A DNA stretch of 64,000 bases from Piper betle (lineage: Eukaryota; Streptophyta; Magnoliopsida; Piperales; Piperaceae). Positions 47,276 through 59,636 of the stretch are shown in pieces. Location: NCBI GenBank assembly GCA_033002965.1, contig JAURVB010006275.1, positions 81,149 through 145,148 on the forward strand. Reading direction: 5' to 3'. The notes under the pieces are model-generated. The model did not search any database, had not been told where the DNA came from, and was given only the letters and a program-made list of their open reading frames with translations. The translations under genes and the position numbers were made by a program. Each line of letters starts with the position of its first letter. Within the stretch, counting starts at the first letter, position 1.

Positions 47276-47917
47276 AACCGAAAAGATGGGCAGCGTATAC
47301 ACGATGGGGAAAGCCAAAACTGATACTTGTGGGAATTAAAAACTCTTAAGATGTTTAAAAAAAAACATTCTTCAGATGTAAACACCTATGTGACAATGTT
47401 CGTGGGAAATTAGGAACTACTTGGATGATGTAAAACTTCTATTATCTTTCAAAAAAAATCTATATAAATTGAATAGATGCTTTTTCGTATCCTCTTATAT
47501 AACACACTTCAGATGTAAACATCTATGGTGTGAAATATCTGTACGATTTTCTTTCGCATCCTCTTGTATAAATTGAATTGATGCTTTTGGGTAGGGTTTT
47601 GTTAAAAGGATAAAGTTGATCCTTTGTATGACTTCAATCTTATCCACGTGGTTCGATTAGGATCAAAACCAAAAAAAGCTGTATAGCAGGCAAACACGGC
47701 ACATTGCGCTTACAACTACACGTGTACGTTGCACACTTCCAGCGTACCAAGTGATTTCACGACAAAAGAACACCGCTCAGATCTCAAAATCCACCGGTCA
47801 CGTGAAAGAGAAGGTCGCAAGGGGCCATCTCATGCAGCGGAGCATCGTCAACCTCATGAGTAGCCGTTGCTTCGTCGAGTCTACATGTTTCCATGCCTTC
47901 TTCCCCAGCATGTGTTT
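46374..47917. other. AT-rich intergenic DNA with short repeats
   Basis: Contains a ~60-bp imperfect tandem repeat (46865-46975, TTTTTTGAAAAAACA..GAACTTTGCATAGGT twice), a (TA)n tract at 47234-47272 and a loose direct repeat at 47380-47580 (CTTCAGATGTAAACA, ATAAATTGAAT.GATGCTTTT). No gene. Confidence 0.5.
47234..47272. repeat. (TA)n microsatellite
   Basis: About 19 uninterrupted TA units. Confidence 0.9.
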
Positions 47918-49740
47918 CTAGTAATACACTGTAGTCATCCAAAGTTTCGTCCACCCGTGACTGCGGGAAGTGGTCCGCCTTTTGTACGCCTCCATCTCTG
48001 ATTCGTAAATTTCTTTCTCCCTGCTGCTCTCCTCGATATATGGCTGCGTAAATTAATAAGAAAATGAAAACCTTCTTGTTCAGGAATTAGCAACGTACAT
48101 TATTTTTTATCTGATGATTACATATTGAATCTTTATGTCATAATAAATGGCAATGTTATCACCAGTCATCAATTACTAACCTGGCGATCATTTGTGGAGA
48201 GGGATTTCCATTTATCATTCAAACGTCGTCTGATGTTCTGTACTGGAGAAGAATCTATTTGATTCTTTAAACGATTGTACTCCTTGTCGAAGAAGATTCG
48301 GTAAGCATTTCTGTTTCTGCGAGGTGCACTTGGGTCGATCTTGGATTCGTTTGTCCTTTTACCTCTTCGTTTGGAGCTCGCCTTTGATGCTTCAGTACTC
48401 CCTGCTGAGCTCCTTTTTTTGTCTCTAGTCATCAATATTTTGATTTCTAGTCCTTGTGAATTTTCAGGGATGTTCGAGTTACTAATCTGAATTGGACCAG
48501 GAATTATACTCAGCTGCTCAAGGCGATAATCTGTAAATTCACGGAGTAATCCATCCATCGATTTAGAACAAAAACAAACAGTTATCAGGTACTCCTCATC
48601 AGCTTTTGAGTAGACTCTCCCTTCTATTATCTCTCCTGCTTGATGCCTGAAATAACCTGAGATGTGCCGGATAAAAAATAAACAAAAAAGCAGAGCACAT
48701 TTTAAGTGCCAAAAAATGCATCTTTCTTTTTGCCGAATCACGAATCTTTTTGTCTACCAAGATCAGTCAAATGGGCATCCAAAAGATAAAGATTCCTTGT
48801 TATATAGCAATGTGCTCACAATACTTTGGGGCTAGAAAATGATAATAAATCAGGAAAGTAGAACATATAGTACCTGTACTAGGAGCTGCGAAGGGCCGAT
48901 TGTGCTCAAAGTCTCGTAGATGATTAAGGTAGTGTTGTTGAAGTGCTATAGAAATATTCGGAAGCGGTGCCACTAAGTTCAAAGCTGATGCAATATCGGC
49001 CCATTTCCCTTCTCTTGTCACCTACGCATCAAATGTACACAATATTGGTGCCAGGTTTGTCAAGATAATTCTAGTCATCTTTCCCGATTGTTATGAAATA
49101 TGAGATACATTTGAACCGCAGTAGATATATTAATGTAATTGGTTAATTCCATTGAGGGGAAACGCAGGCATAAAAATAATCAACAGAGTCAATCTTTCTT
49201 TTTAAAAAGCACATCAATTACTTCGAGGATTTATTGCTTCAGAAGAAAGTCTGGTACGAGTACCACCTTCTGATGGCCTCCTCGTTTAATCACTTCCTTA
49301 AAGAGAGAGTGAAAGTCCAACTCCAAAAATTGGTTTGCAACCGCAGGCCTGCATCAATAATTGCGAAAAGATTATACAAAGTAACAACATAAGGTAATAG
49401 ATTTCTTTTTTCATGTTCTAGCTCAAAAATGATTTTTTGAACACTGCATGACTATTTTGCAATGTTGCAATCTGTGCCCACAAACATCTACGTGCATATT
49501 TTCAGTGCATGCAGGCACTGAACCAGCCTGCAGAAGACTCCGAAGATCAGGCAAGGTGCAAAGGCCTTACAAAAGCCCCGGCGGTGACAAGGAATGGTCA
49601 GTTTTGTTGTCCTCGAAATGACGAAGGCTATCCATGGAAGACAAGTTCTCGTCTCCAGATCCAACTGTGGCGCTTTCATCACCCCTTTGTGATGTGAAGC
49701 AGGGGGCGTTGGGATGTTCATCTATGGGTTTTTGGCTCAT
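47918..49740 (-). CDS. ARID-HMG DNA-binding protein (HMGB9/10/15 type)
   Basis: Proposed exons: 49740-49571, 49348-49267, 49021-48874, 48656-48181, 48043-47918; all junctions GT-AG and in phase, giving 333 residues, similar to plant ARID-HMG proteins (~320-450). Residues ~57-135 carry ARID features (LELDFHSLFKEVIKRGGHQK, then KWADIASALNL and LQQHYLNHLRDFE). A middle segment (GYFRHQAGEIIEGRVYSKAD, EYLITV) is the family's conserved linker. A basic stretch precedes the HMG box (RNRNAYRIFFDKEYNRLKNQ, then NDKWKSLSTNDRQ and YESEMEAYKRR). Family role: nuclear proteins binding A/T-rich DNA. The first exon is the least certain: the usual first ARID helix is not seen, so an exon may be missing from this model or the domain is shortened. 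Confidence 0.85.
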
Positions 49741-50177
49741 TTCTGAGTGGAAGGAGCTGTGAAAATCCTATTGTTATTTGGCGGTAAAAGAAGCTCTATG
49801 AGCTTAGCTTGTTGAGGAGACGAGGCTAGTTAAGAGAAGAGGCGAACTCAAAAGGGCAGGTACCAAATATATATGAGATGACGTTCTTTCCCATTTTGCA
49901 GAAACTAACTTCCAAGTGTATTCCACCGGGCTCCAGATGTCCCGTTGCTTTTCCCCCCAATCAATCAAGTCCAATTCCCATTAGATTCGTATAATTGTGA
50001 ATTGCGATTGGGATTAATTAGAAACAGCTCGCTACCCACAACTGACATTACGGTCAGTCATTGAGTAACGTTGAAAGACGAGAAGTAACGCAGACAAAAA
50101 TTGTTCTGTTGCTCTATTTGAGATAGTTATTTACTTGGCATAGCCATTTGTTTCATTACTGATATAGGCCCATACAT
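49741..50177. other. intergenic: ARID-HMG 5' flank and GDSL 3' flank
   Basis: A TATATAT stretch near 49868-49874 could be the ARID-HMG TATA box, about 130 bp before the ATG. Nothing else recognised. Confidence 0.35.
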
Positions 50178-51701
50178 CTACACAAGAGAGAGCTGGCCAA
50201 CATTCATGGGAAAAACATCGCTAGAATCACCGTTCACCAGGCGCCTTGCAATAAGAATGTTAGCTGCCTCGGAAGGGTGGTAAGCGTCCCAGAACACATA
50301 ACTTGTCCTGTTCGAACAAACCGCTGATGTTGGCCCGCAGGGAACACGCCCACCATACCTCCCCGAAGTATGGCAACAAGCAGAGTCGGCATTCTCAAAG
50401 CCTATGTACGCCAGAACCTTACAGCACTTTAGTAAACTGCATGACGTATACAACAAGTTCACGAGTGGAGGATTTTATAATGTAATAAAGGTGGGATTAT
50501 TACCATAGGTAGCGTAGTTTTGTATAATGTCGGAAACAATGTGGTAAACATCTGCATACACAAAGAAACCGTCTTCCATGGCGAGATTGAGTTCCATAAC
50601 AAGGCTTTTGAGCTGCTGGTTGAAGGATTCCGCAATTTCATTCGCGTAGTTAAGGCAGTCGTTTCCCGCCGCGGAGTTGAATTCTCTTTGGTATGGGATG
50701 CATCCTATCGGCCCAACATTTGCCACTACGAACTTCCTGGCATCCAGACGGTATAGTCTCTGCTCCGAGCATTGCAAAATTGATTGATCAATATAGACAT
50801 GTATGCTGCAGGTGGCGTTTTTTAAAAAAATATGTGTATACATAGTTAAAGAGGGGGGATTAATATAGATAAATTACTGTTAACTGGAGTCTGAATTTGG
50901 AGATCATCAACTCCACATACATCTCGGCAGACAACACCTCATCTGCGTTTGATTGCAGTGGAGAAAAGTTGTTGTTGATGAAGTCGTTGGTGCCAATTAC
51001 GACGGTGAAGATGGACTTCCCAGCAGGTACGAGGCTCCATCTGCACCGGTGCTGGAGCTAATACTCTCCCTGTTGTTCTCGTAGTTGTTAATCTGTGCAT
51101 CCATGCTGAAGCGGCTTCCCTGTCAAGGAGCAGCATATTACAGAGCGAAGCAGATCATGCCTATGAATCCAAATTGAGAAGTATGTTAACATGAATGGTT
51201 AAATGGTTCCTGCTTCTTACAAATATTGTTCCTGTATTGTTGAGAATCCCTCCTCCACCAGAGGCGTAGTTAACGCCGGTAAGAAGCGTCGACCCGGCGG
51301 TGTTTGGAGCCATGTAGGGAGGAAAGAAGTCGACGAAGCCCAGTTCTTGCCCTGTAACAAGCGTAACAACCATATATAATGAACAACCAGCGATGAGAAT
51401 TTAGATGGTATACACATAAAAGACATGGTATTTCGGCAATTTAGAATATATTGCCTATGATGTCGACAATGGTTCTGCCATTAGTGAAACGCCCGGTGGG
51501 AGTTTGATTTGGAAGGAAATCAATCCCGTTTGGAAAATGGTCAGCTCTAGATAGAGTAGTTATGTAATTGTTATTTCCGCAGTCCACGAGAGAATCTCCA
51601 AATATGAAGCAAGCAGGAACTGGAAGACCCTGTCCATTGCATAGGCTCTGCAATACTAGGGAGATTGTGATGAAGAATAAGCCAAGACCCAACGAACTCA
51701 T
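50178..51701 (-). CDS. GDSL esterase/lipase, with one apparent frameshift
   Basis: Five exons: 51701-51455, 51351-51221, 51119-50878, 50759-50504, 50401-50178; about 366 residues if the frame is continuous, the usual GDSL length. An N-terminal signal peptide (GLGLFFITISLVLQSLCNG) precedes block I FIFGDSLVDCGNNNY with nucleophile Ser37; block III GTNDFI; block V DAYHPSEAAN with the catalytic Asp/His. Predicted secreted lipid/ester hydrolase; substrate unknown. Exon 3 is one base short near 51018-51030: the frame changes between GADGASYLL and KSIFTVVIGTNDFI. Everything else is intact, so this may be a consensus error. Intron 1 starts GC, not GT. The neighbour order (enoyl-CoA hydratase then GDSL) resembles Arabidopsis At4g16210-At4g16230. 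Confidence 0.88.
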
Positions 51702-53245
51702 AATTGTAAGCAATTACCTAACACTAGTAAAATGCTTGGAATTAGAAGGGAGCTGCCGAGAGAAACGCGCTGTCCTACCGACCAAATAAAGGGCACAAGT
51801 TTACTGGGCGAGTGAAATGCAAATCCAAGATCGGAGATAAAAAGAAGATTTTATTAGTTACCATAACAAGCGTCTTCACTCCTGTAGTTGGCCGGGAATT
51901 GGCATGCTCTTCGTAAGGAAAGACGCAATAATTAAAAAAAGGAATCATGCAAAGAGCTGCATATATTACGAAATGAGCGATGATACCATTGATTTACTAA
52001 AACCAAAAGATTAGATCATTTGATTGGTGTATGGTCCGATTAAATGACGAATTTTTTTATAATATGGTAGGGAAGAGTAGGAAGGCCCAATATCTAGAAG
52101 CTAGCTAGCTGGGGAAGTAAACTTTCTATTAAAAGTTACCAAGAAGCTCGTGACGGAAACAGGGTGCAACTTCACATTTCAATCGATCTTGTGAGCTAGT
52201 CTTTACCTGTTGAACGCAAGATTTGAGTGTCTTGCTGACACCTCTCACATGAAATGTGGAAATGCATGAAAGTCTCAGCTCGTAGCCCGCAACAGAGTGC
52301 GGATCTAAGCTCATTGAATTGTCTGCCATTTTTTATGTTGAAGCTGCAAGTAACAGGGAGAAACGTGAAAGTGTGAATTGCCGTAAAAAGAAAAGGAAAA
52401 AAGAAAAAAGCTCCAATGATGTTTGAAAGGTTTGGTTGGTCGTCGCGCAGAATTGTTCCGGTAGAACTGACGAGGCGAATAAAACATGAAAACCAAGCTC
52501 CCCATATATATGCTTAGAAGATATACATAAAACATCTAAACGGGTAGAGTCATAAACGGGGAATTTATTTTGTAGAACAAGAATACTCCCAATATACATA
52601 CATATGCCTCTGCAATTCTCTCAGTTAGACTGTAAAATGGGCGACGAAGGAAGGAATGTTGGCTTCCTCGTTTTCTATAGGCAATGCGGAGCTACAGGTA
52701 TACATACAGCAGTCAGGAGTCTCAGGACATAAGATAACCAACGTATTTGAAAGCCTCGGGTACTCTAAGTTCAAGTTTCATCGGAGCAAAAACCTCAAAG
52801 CTCCAGCTGCCTAGCCTTTGTTTGTGCTAAATATGCGCAGATGCACAGACTGCGCAATCAATGCACTGCTACTGGTCATCTTCTTGTCTTGAAAATTGAA
52901 TTACATAGACGCCATGGACCCAACGGTAGAAATATTGAATTTAAGATTCACATATGTCGATCCGTTCGTCGTTATTTCGGAAATCGATTCACGTCCTTTT
53001 CAATCGCTTTTGCTTGAGACGACAACGTTGTCATAACTGGGAAACCACTTTCGAGTTTCCCCATCCACCAATCCGTAGTAGCTAAAGAAATTATGAAGTC
53101 AGCGCTGCACATTTGTCTACCAAATTAATGTTTCAAGTCTTCAAACGGCGAAAGATTGTTTTACTAAATACCCTGAAATACTGTGTCTCATATGTAAATT
53201 CTTCAACACTGATTGTAACCCCATTTTATAACACAGATTTTGCAA
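51702..53245. other. intergenic between GDSL and peroxidase genes
   Basis: Holds GDSL 5' flank and peroxidase 3' flank. A 66-codon minus-strand frame at 52129-52329 (MADNSMSLDPHSVAGYELRL...) has protein-like composition but matches nothing I know. No repeat recognised. Confidence 0.35.
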
Positions 53246-54631
53246 CTAAACACCGTTACCATTACATCTGTTGTGAACCTGACCTCGATCTCCTGTTAGA
53301 ACACCCCAAGTAGACAGCTTGGCGAAGGCCGACGCGAAGTACCGGAAGAACTCGTCTTGGTCGACGGCGAACAAGGCCACGAACGGTTCTGTTATAGGGT
53401 GGGTGGTCATCTCCCCGTCGATTCGTAGCAGGCCACGGCCGACAGCTGTGTCTCGGAAATACTGGTTGTCGAACACCAAGCTCGTCTTGTCGTTGGTGAA
53501 GAAGGACGAAGAGGCCGCCGCCCGCAGCCTGGCGGCGCCGCAGCTTGCCTTCACAAACAGCTGGTATCCCATTCCCACCAAGTTCATGGGGGGAACCTCG
53601 GATGACGAACCCGGTTGCTTCAATATGTTGACGCAGTGCGTGACGCCTAAGGTGTGGGACCCTGGGCAGGGATGGATCGTCTGAGTTTAAGGCTTTGAAG
53701 ATGGCGCGTCAACGGAGAAGTAAAGGATTGAAGAGAGATTTGAGTTACCAAGAATTGCTACGGACTCGGGAACGTCCATGTCCATGGCGGAGAACATTTT
53801 GAGCATGCCGTCTACACCAAGGGTAGGAGGGGGAGCAGAGCGTCGGCGAGTCGGAGGCTCGATGCATGAGCGTCACGTCGACCAAGAAGGGCCTTCATGG
53901 CGGGTCCTCCTGACAGAGCAACTGCGTCGCGAGCAGCTAGCACGAGGAGATCTGAACAGGATACAGATCCTGGGCACTGCGTTTCTGCTACTGATTTCAA
54001 CTGCTCTATGATCCAGCTTCCCCTTATGCCGAAGTTCTTGCCGGAGGCCATCTCCCTTGTCATGTTGTCTAATGAGTTCCCAATACTGCTGTTGCTGTTG
54101 ATCAAAATCGAAGCGTCACAACCCTGTTTTTCATTAATCAAGAAAATTGCCATCAGCTAGAGCTTAAATTGACGATGCATGTATGAACTTACAAATAATC
54201 GTCTGAACGGACAGGACATCTATTTCTATGTTCCATGTTATAATTCTGGAATTTCTATTTCTTCCAAAGAGATATATAATAATACCAACGTCCCACTAAT
54301 AGATTGTACATGGAGTGAACAAAAAGGGTTCTAATATGTGCAGCACGTCGATTAATTCAGAGCAGTTCAGAAGAGGAGAGGGGGAAGGGGAGTTGCTCTA
54401 TCAGAAGTGAGTAACCTGGACTTGGCAGTCATGGAACATGAGTCTGAGAAGAGCAGCCGGAGCAGTCGGGTCGGCAACGAACAATGGCGCAATCGTGTCT
54501 CTCACAAGGCGCTCTATCCCCGGGCAAGACTTGTCGTAGAAGTCGTATGACAGCTGATCGTTCCCATGACTGGAGCAAAGTAGTATACCAAGTATAAGGA
54601 GGAAGAGGAGGGCATCACGAGCTGGTGTCAT
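53246..54631 (-). CDS. class III peroxidase (PRX29-like), with one apparent frameshift
   Basis: Exons 54631-54416, 54123-53749, 53661-53246, GT-AG introns, about 335 residues. Signal peptide ~1-23; distal haem site LLRLMFHDCQVQGCDAS with Arg63 and His67; PAMKALLGRRDA substrate-channel block; proximal haem ligand His ~200 in GSHTLGVTHC; conserved cysteines of the family. FHDCQVQGCDAS and THC are features of the Arabidopsis PRX29 branch. Known role: secreted haem peroxidase oxidising phenolics or handling H2O2 in the wall. In exon 2 the frame breaks at a C-run (53826-53836): SLRLADALLP continues one base out as PPTLGVDGMLKMFSAM. A single missing C explains it. A TATA box lies at 54726-54721. 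Confidence 0.9.
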
Positions 54632-54720
54632 TTCTCGTGCTCTCTGCTTGAACTTCCCCGTCGGTTTGAATAATAGATAACCGACCACGGACGCTCTTCT
54701 TATGTTGCACTTCACGGGAA

Positions 54721-54726
54721 TTTATA
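54721..54726 (-). promoter_or_regulatory. TATA box of the peroxidase gene
   Basis: CTATAAATTC on the minus strand, about 90 bp before the chosen ATG at 54631. Confidence 0.55.
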
Positions 54727-54731
54727 GCGAA

Positions 54732-55276
54732 GAGCTTGTCAACAGCGAACACCAATAGTCTAAGGTCCACAGTTCTAAAAGCTAACCTCCTCTTACCCCA
54801 AAGTTTCGGTTGGTAACAATCTAAAAACTGCTCGTACTACTACTGTGATGAGTTTTTTCACATTTGAAGATTGCTCATCACAGATAAATCCATCTGGGCA
54901 CCTGGAAACTGTAGTCACCCATTGAAGGAAGAGATTAAATAGCTCTGTTAATTCGAACTCTCCTCCAGCGGAAAGTCGGTACATAAGGGATGCATAGAAC
55001 TTTTGCCAAGAACTACAGCTTATCATAAATGCCCAAAAGAAAGTGACCACACACGAGAGGGGGAGCTGTAGCAGAAATTAGTAACTGCAAATATTGGACT
55101 GGACAACATAGTGAAACACCATTTGGCGCCATTTCTGGTTCGTGCGCGTTAAATGCTAGCATCACCGGAGCTGTAGAGGCACTGGTCGTTGGTGAGGCAA
55201 AAGCCCACAAAATTTACCTTGTTTTGAGCTAGGCCAAGCGATAGAAAGCCAGCAGCAGGACCCATCTCTTTCTGGG
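54732..55276. other. intergenic, possible decayed coding pieces
   Basis: Minus-strand stretches such as GPAAGFLSLGLAQNK followed by a GTAAAT donor-like site (55265-55218) and SAGGEFELTELFNLFLQWV (about 54980-54925) look protein-like, but I cannot place them in a family. The 5'-truncated LTR B5 begins at about 55277. Confidence 0.25.
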
Positions 55277-57872
55277 TTATTATACTTGACTCGAGCCGGA
55301 GACGAGTCAAGTAATATTTACGAGTTTGCCACCACACACACCCCCGACCTTTCCCTTCTTCTTCCCCAAACCCTTGTCGCACGCCGCCACTGCGCATGCC
55401 GCCGCCGCTGCCATGGACGCCTGCCCGGCCGCCGATCATCGCCGCCCAGCTCCGCCACGGCGTTGCCGTGCCGCCCCGACCAGGCCCGGCCACCATCGGG
55501 CCGCCGCGACGCCGGAATCGCCACGCCTAGCGCCGCGGCTGCGTTTGGTCGCGTCGCCGATTCTGCCGCCGGCGACCGTCGCAGCCGTCATCCAGTGGTC
55601 GCCTCAGCACCACCGACCACCCAGCGACCCTCCTCGACTGGAACGGAGGCCGTCGCCACCGTGGCCGGCCGGATCTAGCGACCCATCGCCGCCGGCTCTG
55701 TTTTGCCGTTTTCCGGCGAGCCGCCACCTCCATTGGCCACGCTGATGTCATAGATGAGTCGGGCTTGCCGAGCCGGTTCCAAGGGTACCCAACACGACCA
55801 CTTTCCGGCTAGTAGACGCCGCCGGCGATTGTCGCCGGAAAACCACCGGAAGCCGCCGGGAAACCGCCAGTAGCTGCCGGAAAACCGTCGGAAAATCGGA
55901 ATTTCTGGAATTCGCTGGAATTCACCGGATCTTCCACGGAGCTCACCCAGTTGGACTCGATCGAACGTCGGACGCCGAGGAGCGCCGAATTCGAGCTCCG
56001 AGACGCGCGACGGAACCCTAGCCGTCGCCGATTGCCGACGACGTGAGGTATAATTACCTCCGATTGAGTTATTTAAAATTGAATATGATTGTTAGCATAG
56101 CATGCTAGAATTAACTAGTTGTCATGATGAATGTTAGCACAGTATGCTAGATTTGATTAACCGTCATGAGTAATGCCTAATTATGAGTAAAGGGATGATT
56201 GTATGATTTGGGTAATTGCGAATGAACAGTAAGTGATCTAATGAGGTAGATCGAGTCTCAGCATGATAAGTGATCACGAGATAACTTAGAAAAACACAGT
56301 AAAATTGGTATGAATAGAACGAGTTAGGATTATTTACTTTTATGATTATTTGATTGGTCATTGTGATGGATGATGATGGTGTTGTGTGTGATTCATTGAT
56401 TTTGATGCATCATGTAGTTAGTGGGCGTTAGTATTTAGTTTTGATGTGTAGGTACGGAGTAGGAGCTCGCCGCCTAGGCGCGATGACACACTTGGAGCTT
56501 CTACCAGGTCCGTTTAGGACTCGTCTCTGATTTACTCTTTCTATTGTATGTTTAATTTATTGCCTGCAGGACGGGTTAAGTGGCGTTTTATCGGATCCCA
56601 CTTAACTCGGGCCATTTAACCGAACATTTTCCGGATTAATAACCCCTCGAGGATGAGATCCCTCGAGGTTGATTTCGAAAACAAGATCCACCAAAAGTTG
56701 CCTTCGGGCCTATTATATAACTCCCTACCCAAGCCTATATATATATATATGTTTTCGCATTTTTGTGAGACGAGAGATGGAGAAATCGACTGCACGTACC
56801 ATGCAGAGGATGCCGTGACAGTCAAAGCGGGCTCTGGATTAGTGCCAGCGGACTGTTCCATTCCCGAGGGATCCTGACAACTCCGCGTTTGAGTTCCTCA
56901 CACCCGGAGAACGTGGAGGTTTACGGGTACTGTTTAGTACAGCGCATGTCCGGACTTGTGGTTCAAAGGGTACTAAAGGCGACTGCCTGAGAGTACTCGG
57001 CCTTCGTGCTCAAGGCCAGGAGAAATATGGAGGTAAGGAGAGGGCTTAGGATAAAGTTTCACGAGAAGTACTGAAAAAGAAGTGCTGAGAGTAGCACAGT
57101 ACCAGCAGCAGATCAATAAGTTCGGGATGCTACCGGGTCTGCAGCCCAGTGGCTCCTCAGTAGTGCCCTTCAGAGTGTTCACGTGGAGTACATGATGATT
57201 TCGTTCATATGAGAGTTTGCTCTCATAGCCAGTTTGTTATAGTTATTTTCTTTTCGGACCAGTAACGCTTGTTACTGACGTTTTTCCTATATATATGTAG
57301 GTGATAAGCACGAGATGGATGGGCCGGCCAGGACGGAGGAGCAATAAGGTCTTCTGCACACACACATTGGGTGATTGAATGTTTAATGTTTTGTTGATGA
57401 TGTTATTTTATAAACATGCTATGAGTAAATGTTTGAGGCATGACAATGAGATGAAATGAAATGATCAGAGTAGCGCAGCAAAAGTGTGATGGGTTGAAAC
57501 CCAAGCTTCAGAATGAGTGTATAGTAGATTAGATTCTGTGTGAATGAAATTGTTTGATACTTGGTTATATATATTTTTATATGTATATTTGACAGGGTGG
57601 CCCCTAATTGCATTTTTAGGGGAAATTTTGTCCGTCATATTTCAAAACTTTTATTAATTTTTATCGGGATTGTTGGTGTGTACTCTGACTTGCATGTCAT
57701 TCATGTAGTACCATGTTAGGTTTGTGTATTCATCCATGCATTGCGAGTTGTATCTTCATCTTAAGACGCCGAGATTGGATCCGCATGAGTTAGGTTCGGG
57801 TTAGCCGACCTAACCGGGGCCTGTAACATGCCGGTTCGGTTCACGAGTGTGGACCGGATTTGGGGTGTTACA
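55277..57872 (+). mobile_element. long LTR copy B5, 5'-truncated
   Basis: Same family as B1-B4: GC island 55.33-56.04 kb, central block GGTACGGAGTAGGAGC near 56451, and 3' end GGGGTGTTACA at 57872. The first ~420 bp (TGTAAAACCC onward) are missing. No target duplication. Confidence 0.75.
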
Positions 57873-59371
57873 ATACATGCATCATATTAGTGTGAATATT
57901 TAATTGTAATATGTATGTACAGAATATGAGCTTGTGCATGAGCGTGTAACCTCGCTTGGAGCTTTTACCATGTCCGTTTAGCTTTTGACCTAGGTTTATC
58001 GCTTTTTATATTGTGATTTGATTTATTATCTGCAGGACAAGTTAAGTGATGTTTTATCAGATCCCACTTAACTCATGTCATTTAGTTGAATATTTTTTTT
58101 TTTGGATTAATAACCCTTACGGATGAGAGCTCGTGATTTTTATTTTGAAAACCTTAGGCTTAATTATATAAATCCCTTTTGTCGGCCTGTATAAAATTAT
58201 ATCGAGTTTTTAATGAGACGAGAGATAATAAAACTGATTCGCACTTACCATGAGCGGGTATAGATGCCAGTTTCTACGGGTTTTAGATTAGTGAGAGGGT
58301 TGTTTCATTCCCAATAGATCCTGTCAACTCTCCGTTTTTAGTTTTTTCACATTCGAAGAAACGTAAGGTTTATAAGTATTGTTTAGTATAATGCATATCT
58401 AGGCATGTGGTTTAAAGGGTACTAAAAGTGATTGCGTGAGAGTAATTGGTTTTCATGTTCAAGATAAGTAGATATATAGAAGACTAGAGAGGGTTTTATA
58501 ATATATTCTTAGTCCCAAGGGACATAAAAAAATGAGAAAATGTCGAAAAAGACATCAATAGATGAGTTAACTTAGGATGACCCGATGTCTCTCCAGTAAA
58601 TGCCCTTTAGAGTGTTTAGCAAAAGTTATATATTGTTTTGTTAAAAATGAGAGTCAGCTTTCATTTGCCAAATTGTATAGTTATTATTTTACCAGTAAAA
58701 TTTGCTACTAGCGTATTATATATATATATATAAAGAGCATGAGTATGATGCGATGGCTTTGACAGAGGAACTGTGACTGCTATGGGGACACACAAACCTG
58801 ACACAATATGCTTAGATTGATGTATTTTGATCATGATGTATCAATTTATGATGCGATGTTTAATGTTGAAATGATATAATTGGTGTATCACGTGAGATCA
58901 ACCGATGGGTTAAGACTCAATTTATGAATATGATATTGTGGATATGATAAATATAACTGATGTAATGAATAGAGGGTTGAAATCTAATTTATTATTAGAA
59001 TTGTGATGATATGACTTTATTATGTTATGAAATGAATGATTTATATTATGTGTGATATTTAGATATATATATATATATATATTGTTATTTTGATGGGTGG
59101 CCTTTGTTATACTTTTCAGGGAAATTATATTCATTTAGTTTTATAAATTTTATTAATTTCATGGTGATTGTTTTTGGTGTGAATTATTTCTTATGTCATT
59201 CATAAAATATGTGGCAGGGTTATTTGCATTTAATGCATGCATAACATTATTTATCTTTTATTTTAAAATGTTGAGAATAAATGCATTTAAATTAGGTTTG
59301 GGTTGACTAATTAAATCAGATAACTCATAACATTCTGATTCAATTCACGAGCCGGATTTGGGATGTTTCAC
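57873..59371 (+). mobile_element. older, decayed half LTR (B6)
   Basis: Begins in the middle of the LTR sequence (TGCATCATATTAG then GTATGTACAGAATATGAGC for GGTACGGAGTAGGAGC) and runs to GGATTTGGGATGTTTCA. Many C-to-T type differences from the other copies, so older. It directly abuts the end of B5. Confidence 0.65.
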
Positions 59372-59636
59372 AAATGTTATGTTTGTGGAAGAGAAGAAGA
59401 CGATAACAGACTTGTGGACATGCGGGTTAGTCCATAACTACGGTGTGGTTTGGATTTATCTATGGTGGGAGTTCAAAGTTGTGGAGCACGCAAGTTTCAA
59501 TTTTATCTTTAAATAACCATGTGGGGATATAAACTTCAGGCTTAGGATAACTATGTGGGGCCAAAATTAATACAGTGAGAGGAAGTGGCCGAAACAGCCA
59601 AAAAATTCATCTTATATAATATATAAATATATACAC

